From: Paeniglutamicibacter antarcticus_C | Lineage (GTDB): Bacteria; Actinomycetota; Actinomycetes; Actinomycetales; Micrococcaceae | Length of the DNA stretch: 64,000 bases | Direction: 5' to 3' | Assembly: GCF_039544305.1 (NCBI RefSeq) | Contig: NZ_BAABLK010000015.1 | Span: 57,488-121,487 of the forward strand | Shown here: positions 33,657 through 41,884 of the stretch, one piece after another | Layout: every line of letters starts with the position of its first letter | Numbering within the stretch: the first letter of the stretch is position 1 | The notes under the pieces: model-generated | The model's database searches: none | Told to the model about the DNA's origin: nothing | Seen by the model: only the letters and a program-made list of their open reading frames with translations | Translations under genes and position numbers: made by a program

Positions 33657-35294
33657 TCAGCGCTTTTGCTTGACAATCTTTTCCTGGTCGACGGAACCTT
33701 CGGCCATGGCATCGAATTCCTCGTTGCCGGCGGCGACGAGTCCGTCGTCGCCTTCACCGAAGAAGCCCTCCTTGAAGGAGACGATCTCCGTCTTAAGCGA
33801 TTCAACGGTCTCGTCCTCGAGCTTGCCGGTCTCCGCAATCACCGTGAGCACGTTCGTGCGGTGGCGAAGGTGAGCCAGGAAGTCGGTTTCGAAGCGGCGA
33901 ACGTCTTCAACAGGGACATCGTCGAGGTAGCCCTTGGTACCGGCCCAGACGGAGACAACCTGGTCTTCGATGGGGAACGGTGCGTACTGGCCCTGCTTGA
34001 GCAGTTCCATCAGGCGTGCACCACGGGTCAGCTGCTGCTTGGAAGCAGCATCCAGGTCCGAGGCAAACATGGCGAAGGCCTGCATGTCGCGGTACTGGGC
34101 CAATTCCAGCTTCAACGTACCGGCAACCTTCTTCATGGCCTTGATCTGTGCCGAACCGCCAACGCGGGACACCGAAACACCCACGTCCACTGCTGGACGC
34201 TGGTTGGCGTTGAAGAGGTCCGACTGCAAGAAGATCTGGCCGTCGGTAATGGAAATGACGTTGGTCGGGATGAAGGCCGATACGTCATTTGCCTTGGTTT
34301 CAATGATCGGAAGACCGGTCATCGAACCGGCACCGAGCTCGTCGGAGAGCTTTGCACAACGCTCGAGCAGGCGGGAGTGCAGGTAGAACACGTCGCCCGG
34401 GTAGGCTTCGCGTCCCGGCGGACGACGCAACAACAGCGACACGGCGCGGTACGCTTCGGCCTGCTTGGAAAGATCGTCAAAGACGATCAGGACATGCTTG
34501 CCGTCGTACATCCACTGCTGCCCGATGGCCGAGCCGGCGTACGGTGCCAAGTACTTGAAACCAGCCGGGTCAGAGGCCGGGGAAGCAACGATGGTCGTGT
34601 ACTCCAACGCCCCGTTCTCCTCAAGGGTCTGGCGCACTGCGGCAATGGTCGAAGCCTTCTGACCGATTGCCACGTAGATGCAGCGGACCTGCTTGTTGGT
34701 GTCCCCCGAAGCCCAGTTGGCCTTCTGGTTGATGATGGCATCCACGGCCAAGGCGGTCTTGCCGGTCTGGCGGTCGCCAATGATCAGCTGACGCTGGCCA
34801 CGGCCGATCGGGATCATCGCGTCGATGGCCTTCATGCCGGTCTGCAGCGGTTCGTGAACCGACTTGCGCTGCGTTACCCCCGGGGCCTGGGTCTCCAGTG
34901 CGCGACGACCGGTGGACGCGATGGGTCCCAGGTCATCGATCGGCTCGCCCAGCGGGTCAACTACGCGACCCAGGAAGGCGTCGCCCACCGGAACCGAGAG
35001 AATCTCGCCGGTGCGCTCGACACGCTGGCCTTCGGCGATGCCGGTGAAGTCGCCCAAGACGACGACACCGATATCGCGGGTGTCAAGGTTCTGGGCCAGG
35101 CCCAGGGTGCCGTCTTCGAAGCGAAGCAGCTCATTTGCCATGACGGAGGGAAGACCCTCCACCTTGGCGATACCGTCACTTGCCGTGGTTACGCGGCCGA
35201 CCTCGGTGCGCTCAGCTTTGCCCGGTTCGTAGGACGCTGCGAACTCATTCAAGGCATGGCGGACGTCGTCGGCGTTGATGGTCAAATCGGCCAT
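33657..35294 (-). CDS. atpA: F-type ATP synthase alpha subunit
   Basis: Non-catalytic nucleotide-binding subunit, 545 residues. P-loop GDRQTGKTALAVDAII, DDLSKQAEAYRAVSLLLRRP and the RPAVDVGVSVSRVGGSAQ block are present. The C-terminus carries a ~35-residue acidic extension relative to E. coli (EGFFGEGDDGLVAAG...), as known for mycobacterial-type alpha subunits that limit ATP hydrolysis. The ATG at 35294 was chosen over an upstream frame start because of MADLTIN. Confidence 0.97.
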   Translation of the reverse strand: MADLTINADDVRHALNEFAASYEPGKAERTEVGRVTTASDGIAKVEGLPSVMANELLRFEDGTLGLAQNLDTRDIGVVVLGDFTGIAEGQRVERTGEILSVPVGDAFLGRVVDPLGEPIDDLGPIASTGRRALETQAPGVTQRKSVHEPLQTGMKAIDAMIPIGRGQRQLIIGDRQTGKTALAVDAIINQKANWASGDTNKQVRCIYVAIGQKASTIAAVRQTLEENGALEYTTIVASPASDPAGFKYLAPYAGSAIGQQWMYDGKHVLIVFDDLSKQAEAYRAVSLLLRRPPGREAYPGDVFYLHSRLLERCAKLSDELGAGSMTGLPIIETKANDVSAFIPTNVISITDGQIFLQSDLFNANQRPAVDVGVSVSRVGGSAQIKAMKKVAGTLKLELAQYRDMQAFAMFASDLDAASKQQLTRGARLMELLKQGQYAPFPIEDQVVSVWAGTKGYLDDVPVEDVRRFETDFLAHLRHRTNVLTVIAETGKLEDETVESLKTEIVSFKEGFFGEGDDGLVAAGNEEFDAMAEGSVDQEKIVKQKR

Positions 35295-35322
35295 CTGCAG
35301 TCCCTGCTCTCCTAAGTTGTGA

Positions 35323-35349
35323 TTGCCACGCACACTGTGTGTGCGGCAA
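35323..35349 (-). promoter_or_regulatory. Intercistronic hairpin upstream of atpA
   Basis: CGCACAC-TGT-GTGTGCG extended by TTGC/GCAA, in the atpH-atpA gap, 29 bases before the atpA start codon. Confidence 0.55.
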
Positions 35350-35385
35350 CCGAAATTTGATTCAGTCTATGGTGACTGGCTGGCA

Positions 35386-35411
35386 AGGCAGACCCGTAAA
35401 GGCGTCTGCCT
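35386..35411 (-). promoter_or_regulatory. Hairpin at the end of atpH
   Basis: AGGCAGAC/GTCTGCCT stem with a 10-base loop; one arm overlaps the atpH stop codon. Flanking GGC/GCC extends the stem. Probably an mRNA processing or stability element. Confidence 0.5.
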
Positions 35412-36222
35412 AGCCTGCCAACCTGCGGCGCAGATCCGAGACGCGGGTGGCGATGGTTGCATCAACAACCTCATCGCCCACCTTCACGCGGATTCCGCCG
35501 ACGAGTGCCGGGTCAATGGCCACGTTGATGTTCAGTGCCCGGCCGTAAAGGTTGTTCAGGCCTGCCTGCAGGCGCGTAAACTGCTCATCGGTGAGCTCAC
35601 GAGTGACGCTCACCTGGGCGATCCAACGTTCCTGACGCTTTGCCACCAATTCCACGAAGCGCTCCACCAATGCCACGGGCTTGAGCCCGCGCGGCGAAGC
35701 GACGGCCTGGCGGATCAGCAGTGCAGATGCCGCACCGGCAGTCGGCACAAGCTTGAGCGCCAGGGCGGTCTTCGCTTGGGTCGCTGCCTGCGCATCATCA
35801 AGGGCACGCTGCAGATCGTGACTGGAACCCACAACACGGATGAACGCGAAGAGGTCTTCTTCGAGCCTCTCCAGGCCGGCGGAACCGTCAAGACGCTCGG
35901 CGACCGCGATGGCGGCAGTTGCCGCCAGGATCTCCAGTGCATCGCCAATGTCTCGTGCCGAGCTCCAGCGCGAGGAGGCCAGGTCCGCAACGGTGGCTTC
36001 GGCCTGGGCCGAAATCTTTCCGCGCAGCAGCTGGGCAACAATCCCGGCCTTGTCTTGGGCCGAACGGGCTGGATCAGTCAGTGCGCGACGCAGGCCGGCG
36101 TTGCTGTCCAAGACCCCGAGGGCCGCGAACAGCTCTTCGGACAATTCCAAGGACGCATGTGCAAGCTTGGTTTCCAACGACGTCAGTGCCGCGGACAGAG
36201 ACTCGCTCGATACACTTGCCAT
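35410..36222 (-). CDS. atpH: F-type ATP synthase delta subunit
   Basis: Peripheral stalk subunit joining the F1 head to b. 270 residues, longer than E. coli delta (177), with a Leu/Ala-rich N-terminal addition (SLETKLAHASLELSEELFAA) as usual in actinobacteria. The C-terminal delta core has VSVTRELTDEQFTRLQAGLN and VGGIRVKVGDEVVDATIA. Its ATG overlaps the atpF stop by one base (TAATG), so the two are coupled. Confidence 0.94.
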   Translation of the reverse strand: MASVSSESLSAALTSLETKLAHASLELSEELFAALGVLDSNAGLRRALTDPARSAQDKAGIVAQLLRGKISAQAEATVADLASSRWSSARDIGDALEILAATAAIAVAERLDGSAGLERLEEDLFAFIRVVGSSHDLQRALDDAQAATQAKTALALKLVPTAGAASALLIRQAVASPRGLKPVALVERFVELVAKRQERWIAQVSVTRELTDEQFTRLQAGLNNLYGRALNINVAIDPALVGGIRVKVGDEVVDATIATRVSDLRRRLAG

Positions 36223-36776
36223 TAGTTCGATGCACCCGCGTTCTGCTGGTTTTCCAGATCGGCCAGGAACGTATCGACCACGCGAGCTGCACGCTCGTCA
36301 TTCTCAAGAGCGTCATCGACGATCTTGCTAGCCAACGAGGTTGCTAGGGTGCCGACTTCGCTGCGCAGCGAGGTAACTGCTGCGATGCGCTCGGCTTCGA
36401 TCGCGCGGTGGGCCTGCTCGGTGATCCGAGCCGACTCGTCCGCTGCCTTGGTCTTGAGTTCCGCAAGAATCAGGGCACCTTCTTCTCGCGCGTCCTCGCG
36501 GATGCGGTTGGCTTCGGTGCGTGCTTCCAGCAGCTGGGCCTTGTACTGCTCCAGGACGGCGGTGGCTTCGGCCTGTGCGGCTTCTGCCTTTTCAAGTCCA
36601 CCCTCGATGGCCGTGACACGGTCCTGGTAGGACTTCTCGAATGCCGGGGCAATGTACTTGACCACCAAGAACAGCAGGACAGCAAAGCCTGCGGCGGTGA
36701 CAAGAATTTCCCACGGGTTCGGAAGCAGCGGGTTTGCGGCCGCATCTGCAGCGAGGATCAATTCGTTGCTGATCAT
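36222..36776 (-). CDS. atpF: F-type ATP synthase b subunit
   Basis: Stalk subunit, 184 residues. One N-terminal span (PWEILVTAAGFAVLLFLVVK) is followed by a long charged coiled coil (EAAQAEATAVLEQYKAQLLE...). The ATG at 36776 is favoured over GTG at 36782 because AAGGA is 9 bases from it. It overlaps atpH by one base. Confidence 0.95.
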   Translation of the reverse strand: MISNELILAADAAANPLLPNPWEILVTAAGFAVLLFLVVKYIAPAFEKSYQDRVTAIEGGLEKAEAAQAEATAVLEQYKAQLLEARTEANRIREDAREEGALILAELKTKAADESARITEQAHRAIEAERIAAVTSLRSEVGTLATSLASKIVDDALENDERAARVVDTFLADLENQQNAGASN

Positions 36777-36852
36777 TCTCACTCTTCCTTATCTCTTAAG
36801 TTCCAAATTGCAATGGCGCCTGCGACAGTGGCAGGGCCACCACCAAAGGGAA

Positions 36853-37068
36853 CTAGGCGCCGATGACGAAGGCGAAGACCAAGCCCAGGATGGCAAGGGC
36901 TTCGGTCAGGGCGAAGCCCAACAGAGCGATGGGCTGCAGGATGCGCTGTGCTTCCGGCTGACGAGCTACGCCATTGATGTAGGCGGCGAAGATCATGCCC
37001 ACGCCGATGGCGGAGCCGATAGCTGCCAGGCCGTAGCCGATCATGTTAAGGGAGCCGTGGAGTTCCAT
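36853..37068 (-). CDS. atpE: F-type ATP synthase c subunit
   Basis: Proton-carrying ring subunit, 71 residues, two helices joined by the polar loop ARQPEAQ. The essential carboxylate is Glu56 in GFALTEALAI. I see no sodium-type ligand set. GAAAGGAA lies before the ATG. A small CCGAC/GTCGG hairpin (37087-37101) lies in the atpB-atpE gap, which may raise translation of this high-copy subunit. Confidence 0.97.
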   Translation of the reverse strand: MELHGSLNMIGYGLAAIGSAIGVGMIFAAYINGVARQPEAQRILQPIALLGFALTEALAILGLVFAFVIGA

Positions 37069-37164
37069 TTCGTTCCTTTCAAGATACCGACCCTTTGTCG
37101 GCAGGTTGTGAGGTCATTCCCTGTTGAAGGGGAAAACTGTGTTGCTGGTCTAGCGGGCCCTTAT

Positions 37165-37971
37165 TTAGTGGGCGTCTGCATCCAGGGCACCCTGGATGTA
37201 GATGGCGGTCAGCAGGGCGAAGACAAACGCCTGCAGGACCATGATCAAGAGTTCAAGGAAGTACATTGCCACCGAGCCGACGATCACCAGGACGCCGACA
37301 CCGTTCATGGCCAGGGAATCCTGGACCACGATCAGGTGGCGTGCACCGGTTGCCGCAAGCATCACGATCATGTGGCCGGCAAGCATGGTGGCCATCAGAC
37401 GCAAGGAGTGGGTCAACGGGCGGACGATGAAGTTGGAAATGATCTCCAACGGCACCATCAGCGGCATGATCCAACCAGGGACGCCCGAGGGGACAACGGC
37501 CAGCTTGAAGTAGCGGATGCCGTGGTTCTTCACGCCGACTGCGATCCAGGTGCCATAGATGATGAGCGCCATGGCATAGGCGGAGCCCGCGTGGGAGAAG
37601 GAAGGAAGCTGAAGGAACGGGATAGCCCCGAACAGGTTGTTCAGCAACACGAAGAAGAAGGTGGCGAACAGCAGCGGGACCCATGGGCGGAAGTTCTTTT
37701 CGCCGATGATGTCGCGGCCGATGCCGTTGCGGACGAAGCCGTAGGCACTTTCGGCCAGGAACTGTGTCTTGCCTGGAACAAGCTTCGGATTCTTGATGGC
37801 GGCCTTGAAGAACCACACGATCAAAATGACCGAAAGGATGATCATGATCATCTGCTTGCCGAAACCGGTACCGTACTCGGCTAACCAGGGCAGCACCTCA
37901 GGAAGGTGGGTGTCGGATATCGACGGCGGGATATATGGTTCTGTGGCCGTCGGAAGCGCAAACGCGGTCAA
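37165..37971 (-). CDS. atpB: F-type ATP synthase a subunit
   Basis: Proton-channel subunit, 268 residues with five to six spans. The essential Arg lies in RPLTHSLRLMATMLAGHMIV. Other signatures are FLAESAYGFVRNGIG and FVLLNNLFGAIPFLQLPSFS. I place the start at TTG 37971 (MTAFALPTATEPY), which has AGAGAGG 8 bases upstream; the GTG at 38031 has no ribosome binding site. Confidence 0.92.
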   Translation of the reverse strand: MTAFALPTATEPYIPPSISDTHLPEVLPWLAEYGTGFGKQMIMIILSVILIVWFFKAAIKNPKLVPGKTQFLAESAYGFVRNGIGRDIIGEKNFRPWVPLLFATFFFVLLNNLFGAIPFLQLPSFSHAGSAYAMALIIYGTWIAVGVKNHGIRYFKLAVVPSGVPGWIMPLMVPLEIISNFIVRPLTHSLRLMATMLAGHMIVMLAATGARHLIVVQDSLAMNGVGVLVIVGSVAMYFLELLIMVLQAFVFALLTAIYIQGALDADAH

Positions 37972-38049
37972 CGCGCTGTCCTCTCTGCAGTTTCGGTCGT
38001 GGGGCAAATTCGGTGTTTCGGCGCAGTGCACCGCACACCGTGTGAAGTT

Positions 38050-38298
38050 CTAATGGTCGATCTCATCGTGTGGCGGAAACCCGCGGCGTCGATGCCGCAC
38101 ATGGTGGCGAGCCAGAAACAATCCTGCAGTTGCGCCTAGCAGCGCACCGAGGAAAGCAATCCAGCGGGTGTCCAGCAAAAGATCCAGACCCCACCCTATC
38201 AAACCCCACGCTATGAGCCCGCCAATTGCGTAGTTGACATACTCTCGGGCGGGGGCCGGATTAGGCCCCTGTCCGGGTGCGGTTTCAGGGTTGTCCAT
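38050..38298 (-). CDS. Small AtpZ/AtpI-like membrane protein
   Basis: 82 residues with two spans: YAIGGLIAWGLIGWGLDLLL and WIAFLGALLGATAGLFLARH. The tail is His/Arg-rich (HHVRHRRRGFPPHDEIDH). The GWGLDLLLDT segment is typical of AtpZ/AtpI-family proteins that assist ATP synthase assembly or cation supply. It starts inside the end of atpI with a 14-base overlap and precedes atpB. Confidence 0.82.
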   Translation of the reverse strand: MDNPETAPGQGPNPAPAREYVNYAIGGLIAWGLIGWGLDLLLDTRWIAFLGALLGATAGLFLARHHVRHRRRGFPPHDEIDH

Positions 38299-38782
38299 TC
38301 CCGCCTCCGGCCGAAGCCGGGGACGAAGGTTCCTCGGTGTTGAAAATGGGAAGCCTTGCCTTCGAAAAAGCGCGGATCTCCCCCGCTTGCCAAAGAACCA
38401 AGGACCCCAGGGCACCCCACATGAAGTAGGGAACCAGGACCCAGTGAGGCAGACCGGAGAAGATGACAAGCAACGCCATGGCGACGAGCTTGGCAACGTA
38501 CATGAACAAGAACGCCGGAATGGCCCAGGAGCTGTGATAGCGCCCCGCCCATTCGGCGACCAGCAGGCTGACACCGAAGAACACGACGATCAGCGCGCAC
38601 CCAAAGGCGAGCGAGCCCGCTTCAGTTGCGCCGAACACGGGCCACGCAACAAGGCAGGCCACCAAGCCAACACCAACGGTGTAGGCGAGGCAGGTCTTGA
38701 GGATCCCCAGCCACGGGGAACGCGGAGCCGAGGATGCGACCAGCGCACCATCGGCCTTGGAACCGCGTTCCGGCTTGGTCAT
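38285..38782 (-). CDS. atpI: ATP synthase protein I-like membrane protein
   Basis: 165 residues with four predicted spans (CLAYTVGVGLVACLVAWPVF, AFGCALIVVFFGVSLLVAEW and two more). It is the first gene of the atp operon, the usual place of the AtpI-type protein (Rv1303 in M. tuberculosis), thought to help c-ring assembly. Sequence conservation in this family is low, so the name rests on position and topology. Confidence 0.8.
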   Translation of the reverse strand: MTKPERGSKADGALVASSAPRSPWLGILKTCLAYTVGVGLVACLVAWPVFGATEAGSLAFGCALIVVFFGVSLLVAEWAGRYHSSWAIPAFLFMYVAKLVAMALLVIFSGLPHWVLVPYFMWGALGSLVLWQAGEIRAFSKARLPIFNTEEPSSPASAGGGNGQP

Positions 38783-38884
38783 GTGTTCCAGTTCCCTTGT
38801 ATACAGCAGCGCCTGTTTTGAACCGGCACATGCACGACATGGAGATTGCTTAGGGGGGTGCTCCGCGGTGAAGCGGACTCTCGA

Positions 38885-38890
38885 ATTCTA
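38885..38890 (-). promoter_or_regulatory. Candidate -10 box of the atp operon promoter
   Basis: TAGAAT on the minus strand in the 167-base wecA-atpI gap, about 100 bases before atpI. The -35 is not clear. wecA readthrough is also possible. Confidence 0.4.
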
Positions 38891-38949
38891 CACGAGATAG
38901 AAGAGTGGCTCGACCCGTTGCCCGGACAATAAACCGACCAAGCCGGAGA

Positions 38950-40068
38950 CTATTCCCCGGAGGGCTGGGTACTCTTCTCGCGGAGCTTGCCAACCCACGG
39001 CCACCAGGTGAGCAACGTCACGCAAATGAAGGCCGCAACATAGAGCGGGATGGCGATCGCTCGGTTGGCCAAGGAGATGACAACGACCCCCGAGGCAATC
39101 AGCAGCGCCCAGAGGTACAAGATGAGGACCACTGCCCGCGGGCTGTGCCCGAGGTCCACCAGCCGGTGGTGGATGTGCCCGCGGTCGGCGCTGAACGGGG
39201 ACTTGAACTTGGCCGTCCGCCTGATCACCGACATCAACAGGTCAAGGTAGGGCAGCACGATCACGGCGACCGGCAGGATCACCGGCATGAAGGCCGGGAC
39301 GTTGCGGAAACGGAAGGCGTCGTCCCCCAGCACGTCCCCGGTGACCGCGAGCGTCGCCACAGCGAATAGCAGCCCGATGGCCAGCACCCCGGTCTCACCC
39401 ATGAAGATGGATGCGGGCTGGAAGTTATGCGGCAGGAAGCCGAGCGTGGCACCGAGCAGCACGGCGCAGAGCAGCGCAGAGAAGTTGGCGTAGTCCTCGG
39501 CACTGACGCGGGTGGTCAGCAGGTAGCTGTATACAAAGAAGGTTGCGGCCCCGATGGCCGATATTCCCGCAGCCAGGCCGTCCAGTCCGTCGACGAAGTT
39601 GATCGCGTTCATCGTGCCCACGATGATCAGCACCGTCACGATGACCTGGAGCACCGTGGAATCGAAGTGCAGCGTGCCCACCGGCAGCGCCTTGAGCAAG
39701 ATCCCGTGCGAGACGATGACCAGCCCGACGGCGATCTGGCCAATGAGCTTGATCCACCACTTCAAATCGATCAGGTCATCCAGAACCCCCATCACCAAGA
39801 TGATGCCCAGGGCGATCAATACGCCCTTTATGGGTTCGGGCGACCTGAAGATCCCTGAGAAGAACGGGATCTGCCAGGCCAACGAGACCCCCAGGTACAG
39901 GGCGCCGATGATGGCGACCCCGCCGAGCTTGGGCGTGGGTGTGCGGTGGAAGTCCCTGGCGCGCACAGGGGTCGGGGGCATGAGGTACACGCCCAGGACC
40001 CGGAGCAACGGAGTGAGCAGATACGAGGTCATGAACGTGACCCCGATCAGCAGGAGGTAGCTACTCAT
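38950..40068 (-). CDS. wecA: Undecaprenyl-phosphate GlcNAc-1-phosphate transferase (WecA/TagO type)
   Basis: A polytopic enzyme (372 residues, about 11 spans) that links sugar-1-phosphate to undecaprenyl phosphate on the cytoplasmic face, the first step of arabinogalactan, teichoic or teichuronic polymer synthesis. It has the Asp pair MGVLDDLIDLKWWIKLIGQ, the NAINFVDGLDGLAAGISAIG motif and the His-rich loop DRGHIHHRLVDLGHS. The ATG overlaps the tsaC stop (ATGA). Equivalent to rfe/Rv1302 by position. The sugar is inferred from the family. Confidence 0.93.
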   Translation of the reverse strand: MSSYLLLIGVTFMTSYLLTPLLRVLGVYLMPPTPVRARDFHRTPTPKLGGVAIIGALYLGVSLAWQIPFFSGIFRSPEPIKGVLIALGIILVMGVLDDLIDLKWWIKLIGQIAVGLVIVSHGILLKALPVGTLHFDSTVLQVIVTVLIIVGTMNAINFVDGLDGLAAGISAIGAATFFVYSYLLTTRVSAEDYANFSALLCAVLLGATLGFLPHNFQPASIFMGETGVLAIGLLFAVATLAVTGDVLGDDAFRFRNVPAFMPVILPVAVIVLPYLDLLMSVIRRTAKFKSPFSADRGHIHHRLVDLGHSPRAVVLILYLWALLIASGVVVISLANRAIAIPLYVAAFICVTLLTWWPWVGKLREKSTQPSGE

Positions 40069-40988
40069 GACGCCCGGGCGGACTCCCCTGGTCCGTCGCC
40101 GTCTTGGCCGTCGGTGTCTTGGACGTCGGTGCCTTGGGCATCGGTGTTGATCGTCATTGGCAGATCGGAACCGGATTCGTGGACGATATCCGTTTCCGGT
40201 GCACCGAACTCGGTTCCGTCGTTGCCGGGGCTCCGGTCCGTTTCGGCAACGGGTCCGTCAGGGCCACTGCCGTCCAGGAGCGAATCCGCGGTGGAATCGG
40301 CGGTGATCGACGGATCGGCCTGGCCGTGGCTGTCGAGCAGCTCCGGGATGACGGCACGAAGTGCTTCGAGGGACAACGCGCCGACACGTACAATGCGCGG
40401 CGGGTCCAAGGTGCAGTCGATGATGGTGGAGCTCAGTGCCTCACCGGATACCGGGCGCGCCCCGTCCTCGAGGTAGACCTCCACGGTCTCACCGAGCTGC
40501 TCGAACGCGGCGGCGGCTGTTGCCCCGGCCGGGGTGCCGGTGCGGTTCGCCGAGGAAACCGCAAGCGGTCCGGTGGCGCGCAGCAACGCGCGGGCGACTT
40601 CGTCATCGGGAACACGTAACGCAACGGTGCCGCGGGTCTCCCCCAGGTCCCAGGCCAGGGACGGCTGGGCGTGCAGGATCAGGGTCAGCGCCCCGGGCCA
40701 GAATTCGTCGGCGAGCTTGCGTGCGCCGGCGGGAACATCCACTGCCAAACCGTCGAGCGTCGATGCCTGCGCGATCAGCACCGGTGGCGGCATGGAGCGG
40801 CCGCGCCCCTTGGCGGCAAGCAGGGTCGCCACGGCCTGGGACGAAAACGCGTCGGCGGCAATGCCGTAGACGGTGTCGGTGGGCATCACCACGCAGCGGC
40901 TTTGGGCCAGGGCGGCGCGTGCAGCCTCAAGACCAGCCTCAAGTTCCTGGGGATCGCGGGCATCAAAACGTGAAGTCACGTGTGTCAT
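40065..40988 (-). CDS. tsaC: L-threonylcarbamoyladenylate synthase (Sua5/YrdC family)
   Basis: Makes threonylcarbamoyl-AMP for the t6A37 modification of ANN-decoding tRNAs. 307 residues; the YrdC core fills ~1-210: VVMPTDTVYGIAADAFS, KGRGRSMPPPVLIAQ and LAVSSANRTGTPAGATA. The last ~80 residues are a low-complexity acidic tail rich in Asp, Gly, Ser and Thr (DGPVAETDRSPGNDGTEFG...TDVQDTDGQDGDGPGE), which is not part of a Sua5 domain. prmC is just upstream (gap ~21 bases); wecA is coupled downstream. Confidence 0.9.
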   Translation of the reverse strand: MTHVTSRFDARDPQELEAGLEAARAALAQSRCVVMPTDTVYGIAADAFSSQAVATLLAAKGRGRSMPPPVLIAQASTLDGLAVDVPAGARKLADEFWPGALTLILHAQPSLAWDLGETRGTVALRVPDDEVARALLRATGPLAVSSANRTGTPAGATAAAAFEQLGETVEVYLEDGARPVSGEALSSTIIDCTLDPPRIVRVGALSLEALRAVIPELLDSHGQADPSITADSTADSLLDGSGPDGPVAETDRSPGNDGTEFGAPETDIVHESGSDLPMTINTDAQGTDVQDTDGQDGDGPGESARAS

Positions 40989-41009
40989 TCTTCCATGGTT
41001 CGTGGGTGG

Positions 41010-41882
41010 CTAGCGTCGGATGCCGCTGGTTGCCCGGTTCCTGCCGTTCAGGTCTTGGTGGGTGCACACCTGGTCCCAGGCGCCGGAGGCGGCAAACATC
41101 GCCGCAATCGCCTCGGCCTGGACCTCGGCGTGTTCCATGATGAAGTAGCCTCCGGGGCGCAGCAGCCGTGCCGCGGTGGATTGTGCGGCATTGGGCAGGA
41201 CCATGCCGTCCGCACCTCCCCCGTACAACGCCATGTGCGGATCGTGATCCCGGGCCTCGGGTTCGCGCGGCACCGCGTTGGCGGGGATGTAGGGCGGGTT
41301 GGACGCCACCACGTCGCACCTTGAATCCAGCTGTCCGAAGGCGTCCCTCAGGTCTCCCTTCACCAGTTCAACGCCCAGGGGCTCGAGGTTGCGTTTGGCG
41401 TAGGGGTAGGCCTGATCGGAAAGTTCCACGGCGTAGACCTTGGCGTGGGGCACCTCGTGGGCAAGCGATCCGGCGATGGCACCGGAGCCGGTGCCCAGAT
41501 CGACCATGACCGGGTGCTCGATGCCAGCTGCGGCGTCGATGGCATGTTGGACCACCGTCTCGGTTTCCGGCCGCGGCACGAACACCCCAGGGCCCACGGC
41601 CAGTTCCAGGTACCGGAAATGCGCGACCCCGGTCAGGTGCTGCAGCGGCAGGCGGGTGGCCCGCTTGGCGACGAGCTCAGCGAACCGTGCGGCCTGCGTA
41701 TCCGCGAAGGTAGCATCGAGCATCACCGAGGTGGCCAGCTCGCCGCGGGAGATGCCCAGGACATGGACCGCCAGCAACTCGGCGTCCACCCGCGGGGAGG
41801 GAACGCCGGCTGCTGCAAGCGTAAGCTGCGCCGTGTGAAGCGCCTGGGCCAGCGGCGTGCCGGTTCGCGGCTGCGTCACCAA
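41010..41882 (-). CDS. prmC: Release factor glutamine N5-methyltransferase
   Basis: Methylates the Gln of the GGQ motif in RF1/RF2. 290 residues with an N-terminal helical domain, a SAM site VMVDLGTGSGAIAGSLA and the Gln-binding motif DVVASNPPYIPANAV. The start is TTG at 41882 or GTG at 41879; the TTG is 9 bases from AAGGA inside the prfA end. It follows its substrate gene prfA by 2 bases. Confidence 0.94.
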   Translation of the reverse strand: MVTQPRTGTPLAQALHTAQLTLAAAGVPSPRVDAELLAVHVLGISRGELATSVMLDATFADTQAARFAELVAKRATRLPLQHLTGVAHFRYLELAVGPGVFVPRPETETVVQHAIDAAAGIEHPVMVDLGTGSGAIAGSLAHEVPHAKVYAVELSDQAYPYAKRNLEPLGVELVKGDLRDAFGQLDSRCDVVASNPPYIPANAVPREPEARDHDPHMALYGGGADGMVLPNAAQSTAARLLRPGGYFIMEHAEVQAEAIAAMFAASGAWDQVCTHQDLNGRNRATSGIRR

Positions 41883-41884
41883 GG

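Noticed and set aside
33609..35315. A 568-residue frame antisense to atpA
   Set aside because: Antisense shadow of a highly conserved gene; no start signal and low-complexity composition.
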